Source of the DNA: Bacteroidales bacterium | Lineage (GTDB): Bacteria > Bacteroidota > Bacteroidia > Bacteroidales > VadinHA17 | DNA: 64,000 nt | NCBI GenBank assembly: GCA_022865305.1 | Contig: JALHSP010000101.1 | Coordinates: forward strand, 62,001 to 126,000 | Direction of reading: 5' to 3' | In this document: one piece after another, positions 20,087 through 28,077 of the stretch | Position numbering within the stretch: the first letter of the stretch is position 1 | Layout of the letters: every line of letters begins with the position of its first letter | Made by a program: the position numbers and the translations under genes | The notes under the pieces: generated by a model | Databases searched by the model: none | Seen by the model: the letters and a program-made list of their open reading frames with translations, nothing else | What the model was told of the DNA's origin: nothing

Positions 20087-21124
20087 ATGCGTAATTCCTC
20101 ATGGGATGATCTGATTAAAATGATCGATGGTGAAAAGCTGAATTATCAGCCGGCAGGATTCATTATTGACAGCCCATGGATACCGGGCTGGTACGGGATT
20201 TCAACGGTAGACTTCTATTCTTCCGATGAATACTGGTTAAAATCAAACCTGAAAGCAGTCAATACTTTCCCTGACCTCTGGTTTATGCCGGGATTCTGGT
20301 CGGAGTATGGGATGTGTACAGAACCATCTGCATTCGGATCAAGGATGATATTCCTGGAGAAGGGTTTGCCCCATGCCGAAAGAGTGCTTTCCGGTATCGG
20401 AGGCACTGATTCACTTCCCCAGCCGAATGTAAAAACAGACGGCTTGCTTCCTTTCATGATCAGCAGGTTGAAGAACAATGAAAAAGCTATCAGGGAAGCT
20501 GATCATCAGATCCGATTTGCCGTCGCAAGAGGACCTCTGAATATTGCCAGTTTCCTGATGGGCACAACGGAATTCATGATGGCTCTGGCACTTGATCCGG
20601 ATGGCTCACACAGGTTGCTGAAGAAAATCACCGGATTTATCTGCGACTGGCTAAACTGGCAGAAAGAATGCTTCCCGTCAATTGATGGCATCCTTTTGCT
20701 CGATGACATAATTGGCTTTGTAGGCGAAACTGAATTCCGGGAATTTGTAATACCCTATTTCAAAAAAATATTCGGCAGCGCAGGCGTAAAGGCCAGGTTT
20801 CTTCATAACGATGCTGATGGTCTGATCACAGCAAAGAATCTGAAAGAGATGGGTGTAAATATGTTCAACTTCTCGTTTAACCATTCCATGGGCGAGATAC
20901 GCGATCTTGCGGGACCTGAAATTATACTGGTCGGTAATGTACCCCCCAGGGATGTTTTAGCAGCCGGCACTCCTCAGCAGGTGGATGAAGCTGTAAAAAA
21001 AGCCTTTGGAGAAATCAGCAACCATAACCGTATTATCTGGTCGGCCGGAGGTGGTATGTCACCTGACGTCAGTGATGTTAACATAAATACATTTATTAAT
21101 GCTGTTAAAAACAATTCAAAGTAA
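20087..21124 (+). CDS. Uroporphyrinogen decarboxylase-like (URO-D fold) protein
   Basis: A 345-residue cytosolic protein of the URO-D superfamily, seen in the C-terminal half: FLHNDADGLI, the INMFNFS-like strand, IILVGNVPPRDVLAAGTPQQV, and a final glycine-rich loop SAGGGMSPDVS. The superfamily includes true HemE and the Zn-dependent corrinoid methyltransferases MtaA/MtbA. Here the HxC motif of the latter is HND and the C of their GCxxP loop is G, so Zn binding of that kind is not supported. It also lacks the usual HemE N-terminus. It leads an operon with DUF6807 and Gfo/Idh genes (gaps 7 and 9 bases). The function is unknown; a role in sugar or aromatic catabolism is only a guess. Confidence 0.75.
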   Translation: MRNSSWDDLIKMIDGEKLNYQPAGFIIDSPWIPGWYGISTVDFYSSDEYWLKSNLKAVNTFPDLWFMPGFWSEYGMCTEPSAFGSRMIFLEKGLPHAERVLSGIGGTDSLPQPNVKTDGLLPFMISRLKNNEKAIREADHQIRFAVARGPLNIASFLMGTTEFMMALALDPDGSHRLLKKITGFICDWLNWQKECFPSIDGILLLDDIIGFVGETEFREFVIPYFKKIFGSAGVKARFLHNDADGLITAKNLKEMGVNMFNFSFNHSMGEIRDLAGPEIILVGNVPPRDVLAAGTPQQVDEAVKKAFGEISNHNRIIWSAGGGMSPDVSDVNINTFINAVKNNSK

Positions 21125-21131
21125 TTAAGTC

Positions 21132-22394
21132 ATGAAAAGATTATTTTTCCTCTTTTCAATTATTGTAGCTGTCATCTCATCAGCGAAATCCCAAAAGAAT
21201 GCAATTTTGCATTTCGTAGTGGAATCGGGAATTTACCAGAGAATAAACACTCCTGTCAGCGTCAGCCTGAAAGGGATTACCAAGAGCGATACTCTTTCTT
21301 TCCGCCTTTATGAAAAGGTTAAGGGACAGCTTGTTGAAAAGTCTTTTCAGATTGAAGCCGGGTACATTCCGACACTCTGGATGATACTGGATGGAACAAC
21401 CGGAGCAGGAAAGAAAAGAGAGTATTTCCTTTATAAAGATAAATATCAGCCTGTTCAGAATAGTATAACTACAGAAGTGACTTCAAAGACCATTCTCCTG
21501 AAAAAAGGCAGTTCTGAAATACTCCATTACCAGAAAGCGGTCATGTACCCGCCTGCAGGCGTCGATACTGCCTATAAAAGAAGCGGATTCATCCATCCGA
21601 TGATGACACCTTCAGGTAATGTGCTTACCAGGATCAATGCACCCGATCATTATCATCATGTCGGAATCTGGAATCCCTGGACAAGGGTTAAGATCAGAGA
21701 TCATGTGACAGACTTCTGGAATCTTTATGAAAAGCAGGGTACCGTAAGATTTGCAGGTATCAATTCAATAGTCAACGGCAATGTTTATGGTGGTTTTTCT
21801 GTAAAACAGGATCATATCGATTTTCAGGGAGCCAAACCTGAAGAGCTGGCGATCAATGAAGTATGGGATGTACGGGCATGGAATATCGAACCGGTTGCCG
21901 GAATCAAAGCCTACCTTGTCGATCTTACAACCTTCCTTTCAGTAGCCGGTAATGATCCCCTGATTTTTGAAGCCTACCGTTACGGTGGTGGAATCGGGAT
22001 CAGGACAAACCAGGAGTGGAATAAGGATAACAGCACTGTTCTGACCTCTGAAGGGAAGACACGTAAAGAGGCTGACGGGACAAGAGCAAGATGGACCGAC
22101 CTGAACGGTGCATTTAAAGATAAAGGGAATTCTGGTATAACCTTCTTTTCACATCCGGCTAACAGGGAGCATCCTGAGCCGATGCGCGTATGGCCTGAAA
22201 ATCAAAACGGCAGAGGAGATCTCTATTTTGAGTTCTGCCCCATCCGTCATAAAGCGTGGACTCTCGACCCCGGCAATGTATACAGGTTGAAATACAGGAT
22301 GCTTGTTTATGATGGGAAGATCGATCAGGCTACAGCCGACAGGCTCTGGAATGATTTTGCCTTTCCGCCGGTTGTTCGAATTTTAACAAAATAA
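21132..22394 (+). CDS. DUF6807 (PmoA-like) secreted protein
   Basis: A 420-residue protein with a signal peptide (about 1-20). The core has the family signature GFIHPMMTPSGNVLTR followed by APDHYHHVGIWNPW, a His-rich segment that could bind metal. Such proteins are often labelled methane oxygenase PmoA; nothing here resembles the membrane subunit of particulate methane monooxygenase, so that label should not be read as methanotrophy. The fold is probably a galactose-mutarotase-like beta-sandwich (inference). Located between the UroD-like and Gfo/Idh genes in a tight operon, it is likely periplasmic and linked to carbohydrate or derivative metabolism. Confidence 0.82.
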   Translation: MKRLFFLFSIIVAVISSAKSQKNAILHFVVESGIYQRINTPVSVSLKGITKSDTLSFRLYEKVKGQLVEKSFQIEAGYIPTLWMILDGTTGAGKKREYFLYKDKYQPVQNSITTEVTSKTILLKKGSSEILHYQKAVMYPPAGVDTAYKRSGFIHPMMTPSGNVLTRINAPDHYHHVGIWNPWTRVKIRDHVTDFWNLYEKQGTVRFAGINSIVNGNVYGGFSVKQDHIDFQGAKPEELAINEVWDVRAWNIEPVAGIKAYLVDLTTFLSVAGNDPLIFEAYRYGGGIGIRTNQEWNKDNSTVLTSEGKTRKEADGTRARWTDLNGAFKDKGNSGITFFSHPANREHPEPMRVWPENQNGRGDLYFEFCPIRHKAWTLDPGNVYRLKYRMLVYDGKIDQATADRLWNDFAFPPVVRILTK

Positions 22395-22403
22395 AGAAAA
22401 ACA

Positions 22404-23798
22404 ATGAAAAGATTATTATTATTTGTAATACCTGCTTTGATCCTTGCATCATGCGGATCAGGAGGTTCAAAAAAGCAATCAGGAAAATCTGAAACAACAA
22501 TGGACAACAAATATCAGGTACAGCTCATGACAGTTGATCCGGGCCATTTCCATGCTGCCCTGGTCCAGAAAATAATGTATGACCAGGTTTCTCCTGAGGT
22601 GCATGTCTATGCTCCTGAAGGACCTGACTATCTGCAGCATCTTGACAGGATTAAATCATACAACAGCCGCGCTGTTGATCCTACTTCATGGAATGAGATA
22701 GTATATACGGGTGCTGATTTCTTCGAAAAGATGCTGGAGGACAGGCCTGGTAATGTTGTCGTATTATCAGGGAACAATAAGAAGAAAGCTGAATATATAA
22801 CTAAATCGATTAATGCAGGTCTAAATGTTCTGGCCGATAAGCCAATGATCATTTCCCCTGAAGATTTTCCAAAGCTTGAAGAGGCTTTCAGCATTGCAAA
22901 TGAAAAGGGAATTCTTCTTTACGATATAATGACAGAACGGCATGAGGTAACTACCATTCTTCAGAAGCTTCTGTCGCTGAAAGAAGAAATTTTTGGCAGT
23001 ATGACGACCGGGACAAAAGAGGAACCGGCTGTAACGAAAGAAAGTGTTCACCATTTTTCAAAAATCGTCTCTGGTGCACAATTACAGCGCCCTGCATGGT
23101 TTTTTGATGTTGAGCAGCAGGGCGAAGGCATTGTAGATGTAACAACTCATCTTGTTGACCTTGTTCAATGGGAATGTTTCCCGGAGCAGATCCTGAATCC
23201 TTCGGATGTAAATATTGCTGCTGCTAAGAGATGGCCGACGCTGATATCCAAGGAAGAGTTTAAAGGTGCGACTGGTTTAGATGATTTTCCCGATTTCCTG
23301 CAAAAAGATGTTAAGGATGGCAAGCTGAATGTATTCTCAAATGGGGAAATGATCTATCAGCTAAAGGGTACCTGGGCAAAAGTCTCCGTTATTTGGAATT
23401 ACATGGCACCTCCGGGAGGCGGAGATACACATTATTCGGTAATGCACGGAACAAAATGTGATCTTGTGATCAGGCAGGGTGCCGAAGAAAAATTCCTTCC
23501 GACACTCTATATCGAGAATGTGAAAGGTTTGAAGATGAATGATTTCACGGCCAAACTGAAGGAGACACTTGGCTCGCTGCCGTATGATAGCCTTCTTATT
23601 GAACCAGTGGGCAAAAGTGCGTTGAAAATAAATATTCCTAAAAAATACAGGGTAACGCATGAGGAGCATTTCAGTCAGGTAATGGCTAAATTCCTCGAAT
23701 ATCTGAAAGATGGCAAGCTTCCGGAGTGGGAAGTGCCGGGGATGATCACGAAGTATTATACTACAACGAGTGCCCTGAAGAAGGCCAAGGGAGAATAA
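22404..23798 (+). CDS. Gfo/Idh/MocA-like putative oxidoreductase, lipoprotein
   Basis: 464 residues. The N-terminus is a lipoprotein signal with lipobox LASC (C17). The rest resembles Gfo/Idh/MocA proteins: VLADKPMIISPED stands in place of the EKP motif, and THLVDLVQWE resembles the helix that bears a catalytic His. The usual N-terminal GxGxxG dinucleotide motif is absent; instead the first strand leads into VDPGHFHAAL, as in the oxidoreductase-like family with its own C-terminal domain. NAD(P) use is therefore uncertain, and export would require a tightly bound cofactor. It is the last gene of the operon and is followed by repeat copy F. Confidence 0.82.
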   Translation: MKRLLLFVIPALILASCGSGGSKKQSGKSETTMDNKYQVQLMTVDPGHFHAALVQKIMYDQVSPEVHVYAPEGPDYLQHLDRIKSYNSRAVDPTSWNEIVYTGADFFEKMLEDRPGNVVVLSGNNKKKAEYITKSINAGLNVLADKPMIISPEDFPKLEEAFSIANEKGILLYDIMTERHEVTTILQKLLSLKEEIFGSMTTGTKEEPAVTKESVHHFSKIVSGAQLQRPAWFFDVEQQGEGIVDVTTHLVDLVQWECFPEQILNPSDVNIAAAKRWPTLISKEEFKGATGLDDFPDFLQKDVKDGKLNVFSNGEMIYQLKGTWAKVSVIWNYMAPPGGGDTHYSVMHGTKCDLVIRQGAEEKFLPTLYIENVKGLKMNDFTAKLKETLGSLPYDSLLIEPVGKSALKINIPKKYRVTHEEHFSQVMAKFLEYLKDGKLPEWEVPGMITKYYTTTSALKKAKGE

Positions 23799-23839
23799 AG
23801 AAAAAGTCTTGCGGTCATGAATTATATTCTGCACGTACT

Positions 23840-23950
23840 CATCCCCCCAACCCCCTTCTCTGCTTTAGCAAAGAAGGGGTAGTAAACTTCTGTATTTATA
23901 TACATTCCCCCTTTTTGCGAAACAGAGAGGGGGAAAGGAAAGGGGTGAGT
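23840..23950. repeat. Intergenic C/G-rich repeat copy F
   Basis: C-rich CATCCCCCCAACCCCCTTCT followed by G-rich GAAGGGGT, then a second CCCCC..GGGGG pair ending GGGGTGAGTA. It fills the gap between the convergent Gfo/Idh and ddl genes and may terminate both. Confidence 0.65.
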
Positions 23951-23976
23951 ACATTTTAATATCAGCCTTTGTGCCT

Positions 23977-24948
23977 TTATTCAAAAAGATCCTCGATAAC
24001 CATCGAATATAATTCATCCAGCGGGATACCTGCAGCTTTTGCCTGTTTAGGGATCAGGCTTTCGTCTGTCATTCCCGGAACGGTATTGATCTCGAGAAAA
24101 TATGGCTGTTCTTTTATCACAATAAAATCAACTCTAACTATTCCTTTGCAACCAAGCAGATCATAAATTCTGAAACTGAGTCTCTGGATCTCATCTGTGA
24201 CTGTCACCGGTAGGTTTGCAGGTGTTACCTCATCTGATTTACCGGATGTATATTTTGCTTCATAATCAAAGAATTCATTTTTACTGATTATCTCAGTGAC
24301 GGGTAGCACGTATGTTCTGGATTTTGTTTTTACAATCCCGCATGCCACCTCCCTGCCATTCATGCATGCCTCGATCATAACTTCATCACTCTCCCTGAAT
24401 GCTGTAGCAATAGCCGGCAGCAGCTCTTCCTTCTTCTTTACTTTTGTAACCCCAAAACTCGAACCGCTGTCATTAGGTTTTACAAAACATGGAATCCCTG
24501 TTCGCTTTGTTATCGCCACCGGATCCAGTTTTTCTTCTTTTCTGATAAGTACGGAATCAGCCATTGGTATTCCATACTCCCTGAGAAACCACTTACAGGC
24601 TTGCTTGTTAAAAGTAAGAGCAGAACAAAAAGCTCTGCAACTGGTATATGGTATCTGCATCATATCAAAATAACCCTGAAGCAGACCATTCTCTCCGGGA
24701 GTCCCGTGAATTGCAATAAATACTGCATCAAACCTTATATGAAAATCATCGACAACAAGTGTGAAGTCGTTTTTGTCTATTTTGTGATAGCGGCCTTTCT
24801 GATCTTCCCAGTACCATTCAGTACCTCTGATCATTATAATATATACTTTATACCTGTTGGATAGCGCTTTACCAACTTCAGAGGCGCTCTTTACTGATAT
24901 TTTAAATTCAGGAGAATCACCTCCTGCAACTATTGCAATTGTTCTCAC
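23977..24948 (-). CDS. ddl: D-alanine--D-alanine ligase
   Basis: ATP-grasp ligase making D-Ala-D-Ala for peptidoglycan; cytosolic. 323 residues, the normal length. The N-terminus IAIVAGGDSPEF is the family strand. Substrate and ATP regions include IHGTPGENGLLQGY, CFVKPNDSGSSFGVTKV, and the metal-binding FLEINTVPGMT near the C-terminus. The start is a GTG at 24948; no in-frame ATG fits better. The upstream gap carries -7 boxes on both strands and is shared with lemA. MurF, which uses its product, is at 46.6 kb. Confidence 0.95.
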   Translation of the reverse strand: MRTIAIVAGGDSPEFKISVKSASEVGKALSNRYKVYIIMIRGTEWYWEDQKGRYHKIDKNDFTLVVDDFHIRFDAVFIAIHGTPGENGLLQGYFDMMQIPYTSCRAFCSALTFNKQACKWFLREYGIPMADSVLIRKEEKLDPVAITKRTGIPCFVKPNDSGSSFGVTKVKKKEELLPAIATAFRESDEVMIEACMNGREVACGIVKTKSRTYVLPVTEIISKNEFFDYEAKYTSGKSDEVTPANLPVTVTDEIQRLSFRIYDLLGCKGIVRVDFIVIKEQPYFLEINTVPGMTDESLIPKQAKAAGIPLDELYSMVIEDLFE

Positions 24949-24971
24949 CGTATTTCAATTAAATATATTTC

Positions 24972-24988
24972 CAAATTTAATACCTTTG
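24972..24988. promoter_or_regulatory. Back-to-back -7 boxes of ddl and lemA
   Basis: Minus-strand TAAATTTG (24979-24972, for ddl) lies one base from plus-strand TACCTTTG (24981-24988, for lemA). Both match TAnnTTTG, so RNA polymerase binding at one promoter probably hinders the other. No exact -33 box was seen. Confidence 0.55.
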
Positions 24989-25011
24989 AGGAAATATTAA
25001 AAAAAATAAAA

Positions 25012-25614
25012 ATGAAAAGAGGTTGTTTAATCTGGATTATTATAGGTGTAATTGTTGTCCTGGTTATTCTTGGCATTGTATCCTGGGGCAGTAAGGTATA
25101 CAATAATATGGTCACTAACCAGGAAGCTGTTACAAGCCAGTGGGGTAATGTTGAAACCCAGTACCAGCGCAGAGCTGACCTTATCCCGAACTTCGTAAAC
25201 ACAGTCAAGGGTGCTGCTGCTTTTGAGCAGGAAACCCTTACAAAGGTAATTGAAGCAAGGGCAAAAGCCACCCAGGTCACAATTGATCCGACAAAGATGA
25301 CTGCAGAAAACATGCAGCAATTCCAGCAGGCTCAGGGTGAGTTAAGCTCAGCTCTTTCACGTCTTATGGTCGTTGTCGAGAAGTATCCTGAACTCAGAGC
25401 GACACAAAACTTCAGAGACCTACAGGTTGAACTGGAAGGAACTGAAAACAGAATATCGGTTGAAAGAAGGAAATTCAATGAAGTGGCTCAGACATTTAAT
25501 ACATATATTAAAAGATTTCCACAGAATATTATTGCAGGGATATTCGGGTTTACCGCCAAACCTTATTTTGAAGCAATGGAGGGAGCTGAAAAAGCTCCGG
25601 AAGTTAAATTCTGA
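25012..25614 (+). CDS. lemA: LemA family protein
   Basis: A 200-residue LemA protein: a short N-terminus, one membrane helix (about 6-25), then a long coiled-coil-like domain with the signature QWGNVETQYQRRADLIPNFV, and ELRATQNFRDLQVELEGTENRI. The C-terminal part ends FGFTAKPYFE. LemA proteins are membrane-anchored with a poorly known role, often beside TPM-domain genes. Here two TPM genes follow (17-base gap, then a 4-base overlap), making a three-gene operon. The -7 box at 24981 is 23 bases upstream. Confidence 0.93.
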   Translation: MKRGCLIWIIIGVIVVLVILGIVSWGSKVYNNMVTNQEAVTSQWGNVETQYQRRADLIPNFVNTVKGAAAFEQETLTKVIEARAKATQVTIDPTKMTAENMQQFQQAQGELSSALSRLMVVVEKYPELRATQNFRDLQVELEGTENRISVERRKFNEVAQTFNTYIKRFPQNIIAGIFGFTAKPYFEAMEGAEKAPEVKF

Positions 25615-25631
25615 TTCTTCAGTAAGTAAAT

Positions 25632-26093
25632 ATGATAATAGCTTCATCGTTTTTTACGAAAGAGCAGCAGGCTCATATCCTTGCTGCAATAAAAGAAGCT
25701 GAGGAAGAGACTTCGGGAGAGATCAGGGTTCACATAGAAACCAATCTGTCCGGTAGTGTCCTTGACAGGGCTGCATGGATCTTTAAAAGGATCGGGATGC
25801 ACAAAACATCAGTCAGAAATGGTGTGTTGTTCTATCTCGCAGTAAATAACAGGCAATTTGCCATTATAGGAGATAAAGGGATAAATTCCAAAGTATCGGA
25901 AGATTTCTGGGAAAAGGCAAAAGAGCTTCTCCGGAAAAATTTCACTGAAGGAAAATTTACAGAAGGACTTGTTGAAGGAATCCACCTTGCAGGATTACAG
26001 CTAAAGGGGAATTTCCCGCATAAAAAAGACGATGTTAATGAGCTTCCTGATGAGATATCGTTTGACGACCCCGATTACGTTGCGTTGAGATGA
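25632..26093 (+). CDS. TPM domain protein (no signal peptide)
   Basis: A 153-residue single TPM domain (SGEIRVHIETN; GVLFYLAVNNRQFAIIGDKG; LRKNFTEGKFTEGLVEGI). TPM domains occur in a thylakoid protein reported to have phosphatase activity and in bacterial YgcG-like proteins. There is no obvious signal peptide, so this one is cytosolic or membrane-associated. Its stop overlaps the next TPM gene by four bases (ATGA), giving tight coupling in the lemA operon. Confidence 0.88.
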   Translation: MIIASSFFTKEQQAHILAAIKEAEEETSGEIRVHIETNLSGSVLDRAAWIFKRIGMHKTSVRNGVLFYLAVNNRQFAIIGDKGINSKVSEDFWEKAKELLRKNFTEGKFTEGLVEGIHLAGLQLKGNFPHKKDDVNELPDEISFDDPDYVALR

Positions 26094-26911
26094 TTAAAAG
26101 ATTTATTCCAAAAATTTACCTGGTTCTTTTCCTGGTTATCCTGAGTTCATGGAACCTTGCCTCTCAGGATTTTCCTGAAAAGCCTGTTCCTCCGAGGCTT
26201 GTAAACGATTTTGCCGGGATGCTCAACAACTCGCAGGTCATGTCCCTTGAGAATAAACTTGTTGCCTTTGACGATTCAACTTCAACCCAGATCGCTATAG
26301 TAATTATAGATGACCTCAAGGGATATAGCGCGTCTGATTATGCTCCGCGGCTTGCCGAAAAATGGAGAATAGGACAGGAAGGTCTTAATAATGGCATACT
26401 GATTCTGGTCAAAACCAAAACCGCTGAATCACCCAGGGGAGATGTGTTTATTTCTCCGGGTTACGGCCTGGAGGGAGTTATTCCTGATATAGTTTGCGGT
26501 CAGATTGTTGATTATGAAATACTCCCGGCATTCAGAGCAGGGAATTATTATGATGGACTCGATAAGGCTACAAATACCCTGATGTCTCTTGCAAAAGGTG
26601 AATTCCCGGCTGATAAGTACGGTAAATCGAAAGGTGGTGATTCAGGTGCTATAGCTCCTTTTATAATCTTTATTATATTCCTGATCATAATTATGTTCAT
26701 ACGAGGCAAAGGAGGAAAAAACCAGAGACATATAAGCCGTAAAGGTTTGCCTTTGTGGTTACTGCTGTCGATGATGAATTCAGGAGGCAAAAGCCACAGC
26801 GGAAGCTGGGGCGGATTTTCAGGTGGAGGAGGATTCGGCGGTGGAGGCGGTGGCTTCGGCGGCTTCGGCGGCGGCAGCTTCGGTGGTGGCGGTGCAGGAG
26901 GTAGCTGGTAG
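26090..26911 (+). CDS. TPM domain membrane protein with glycine-rich tail
   Basis: 273 residues. A signal peptide or anchor (about 1-26) is followed by a TPM domain (VNDFAGMLNN near 39; STQIAIVIIDDLKGYS; GILILVKTKT; ISPGYGLEGVIPD). A second membrane helix lies near 183-203 (IAPFIIFIIFLIIIMFI). The last 45 residues are low-complexity Gly/Ser/Phe, typical of YgcG-type proteins. The TPM domain is probably periplasmic with the tail on the other side of the helix. It overlaps the preceding TPM gene by four bases and closes the lemA operon; repeat copy G follows. Confidence 0.9.
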   Translation: MIKRFIPKIYLVLFLVILSSWNLASQDFPEKPVPPRLVNDFAGMLNNSQVMSLENKLVAFDDSTSTQIAIVIIDDLKGYSASDYAPRLAEKWRIGQEGLNNGILILVKTKTAESPRGDVFISPGYGLEGVIPDIVCGQIVDYEILPAFRAGNYYDGLDKATNTLMSLAKGEFPADKYGKSKGGDSGAIAPFIIFIIFLIIIMFIRGKGGKNQRHISRKGLPLWLLLSMMNSGGKSHSGSWGGFSGGGGFGGGGGGFGGFGGGSFGGGGAGGSW

Positions 26912-26925
26912 TTAAACTTGAAGAA

Positions 26926-26995
26926 CATCCCCCTTGCCCCCTTCAAAGGGGGAATTGTCGCGTGCTCGTAAGCCCCTTCAAAGGAGGAATTTCTT
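26926..26995. repeat. Intergenic C/G-rich repeat copy G
   Basis: CATCCCCCTTGCCCCCTTCA paired with AAGGGGGAAT, then a second AGCCCCTTCAAAGGAGGAAT unit. It lies between the convergent TPM and rluD genes and resembles copy F at its start. Confidence 0.65.
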
Positions 26996-27038
26996 TGAGT
27001 ACTTAATCCTTACCCACGACCTTGAACCTTGAACCTAA

Positions 27039-28067
27039 CTAGTTATCCCTTCCCGCAATATATTGCCTCCATTTATCAATAACCTGTTTCATGTCTTCGG
27101 GGAGTCCGGAATCGAAAGACAATCTTTTTCCTGTTACAGGATGATCAAAAGAGAGAGATTTTGCATGCAGCGCCTGCCGAGGGAGCATTTTAAAACAATT
27201 TTTTACAAACTGCTGGTATTTGGTAAAAGTTGTTCCTTTAAGGATATGATCACCGCCATATTCTTCATCATTGAACAGAGGATGCTTTATAAAACAGAAA
27301 TGAATCCTTATCTGGTGGGTACGGCCTGTTTCGAGCTTGCATTCGACAAGTGATGTATATCCGAAGTTTTCAATAACCTTATAGTGTGTAATTGCAGGTT
27401 TTCCACGGCTTCCGTCAGGAAAAACCTGCATTATTTTCCTGTCACGTATATTTCTTCCGACATGACCTGTTATTGTACCTTCCGGAGGATCAGGAACACC
27501 CCAGACCAGGGCAATATATTTTCTGTCAGTTGTCCGGTCGAAGAATTGTCTCGAAAGCCTGTTTAGCGCCAGCTCATTCTTTGCGATCACCAGAATCCCT
27601 GATGTGTTTTTATCAATTCTGTGAACCAATCCGGGTCTTAGTTCTCCGGATTGAAAAAGCGGCATATCCTTGAAGTGCCACATAAGGGCGTTCACGAGAG
27701 TGCCGGTGTAATTGCCATAAGCCGGATGAACAACCATTCCCGGTTCTTTATTTACTACAACAACATCATTATCCTCAAATACAATATTTATCGGAATATT
27801 TTCAGGGATAAGCTCAATCTCCCTGGGAGGATTGGGAAGAACAATTTGAATTATATCGTCTGGTTTAACTTTGTAATTTGGTTTAACCTGGTTATTATTT
27901 ACAAGTATATTTCCTGCATTTGCGGCATTCTGAATTCGTGTTCTGGATATTTTTTCAAGTCTGGTGAAGAGAAATTTATCGATCCTCAGCAATGATTGCC
28001 CTGGATCGACCCTGAACCGGTAATGTTCAAACAGCTCCTGCTGATCAGTTAACTCTTCTTCTTCCAT
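27039..28067 (-). CDS. rluD: RluA-family 23S rRNA pseudouridine synthase (RluD-like)
   Basis: 342 residues: an N-terminal S4 RNA-binding domain (about 24-80), then the pseudouridine synthase domain with the catalytic Asp in LVHRIDKNTSGILV (D152). The downstream elements KYIALVWG and the RTHQIRIHF motif are also present. It modifies uridines in 23S rRNA, RluD sites being the likely target. It is the last gene of a minus-strand operon with the PASTA and T9SS-cargo genes; its ATG lies 10 bases from the stop of the cargo gene. Confidence 0.94.
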   Translation of the reverse strand: MEEEELTDQQELFEHYRFRVDPGQSLLRIDKFLFTRLEKISRTRIQNAANAGNILVNNNQVKPNYKVKPDDIIQIVLPNPPREIELIPENIPINIVFEDNDVVVVNKEPGMVVHPAYGNYTGTLVNALMWHFKDMPLFQSGELRPGLVHRIDKNTSGILVIAKNELALNRLSRQFFDRTTDRKYIALVWGVPDPPEGTITGHVGRNIRDRKIMQVFPDGSRGKPAITHYKVIENFGYTSLVECKLETGRTHQIRIHFCFIKHPLFNDEEYGGDHILKGTTFTKYQQFVKNCFKMLPRQALHAKSLSFDHPVTGKRLSFDSGLPEDMKQVIDKWRQYIAGRDN

Positions 28068-28077
28068 TCAGGGGATT

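Noticed and set aside
23726-23959. Small plus-strand open frame after the Gfo/Idh gene
   Set aside because: It covers the end of that gene in another frame and then repeat copy F; no independent coding evidence.
26548-26946. Proline-rich minus-strand open frame
   Set aside because: It is the antisense of the glycine-rich tail of the second TPM protein; the composition is explained by that tail.
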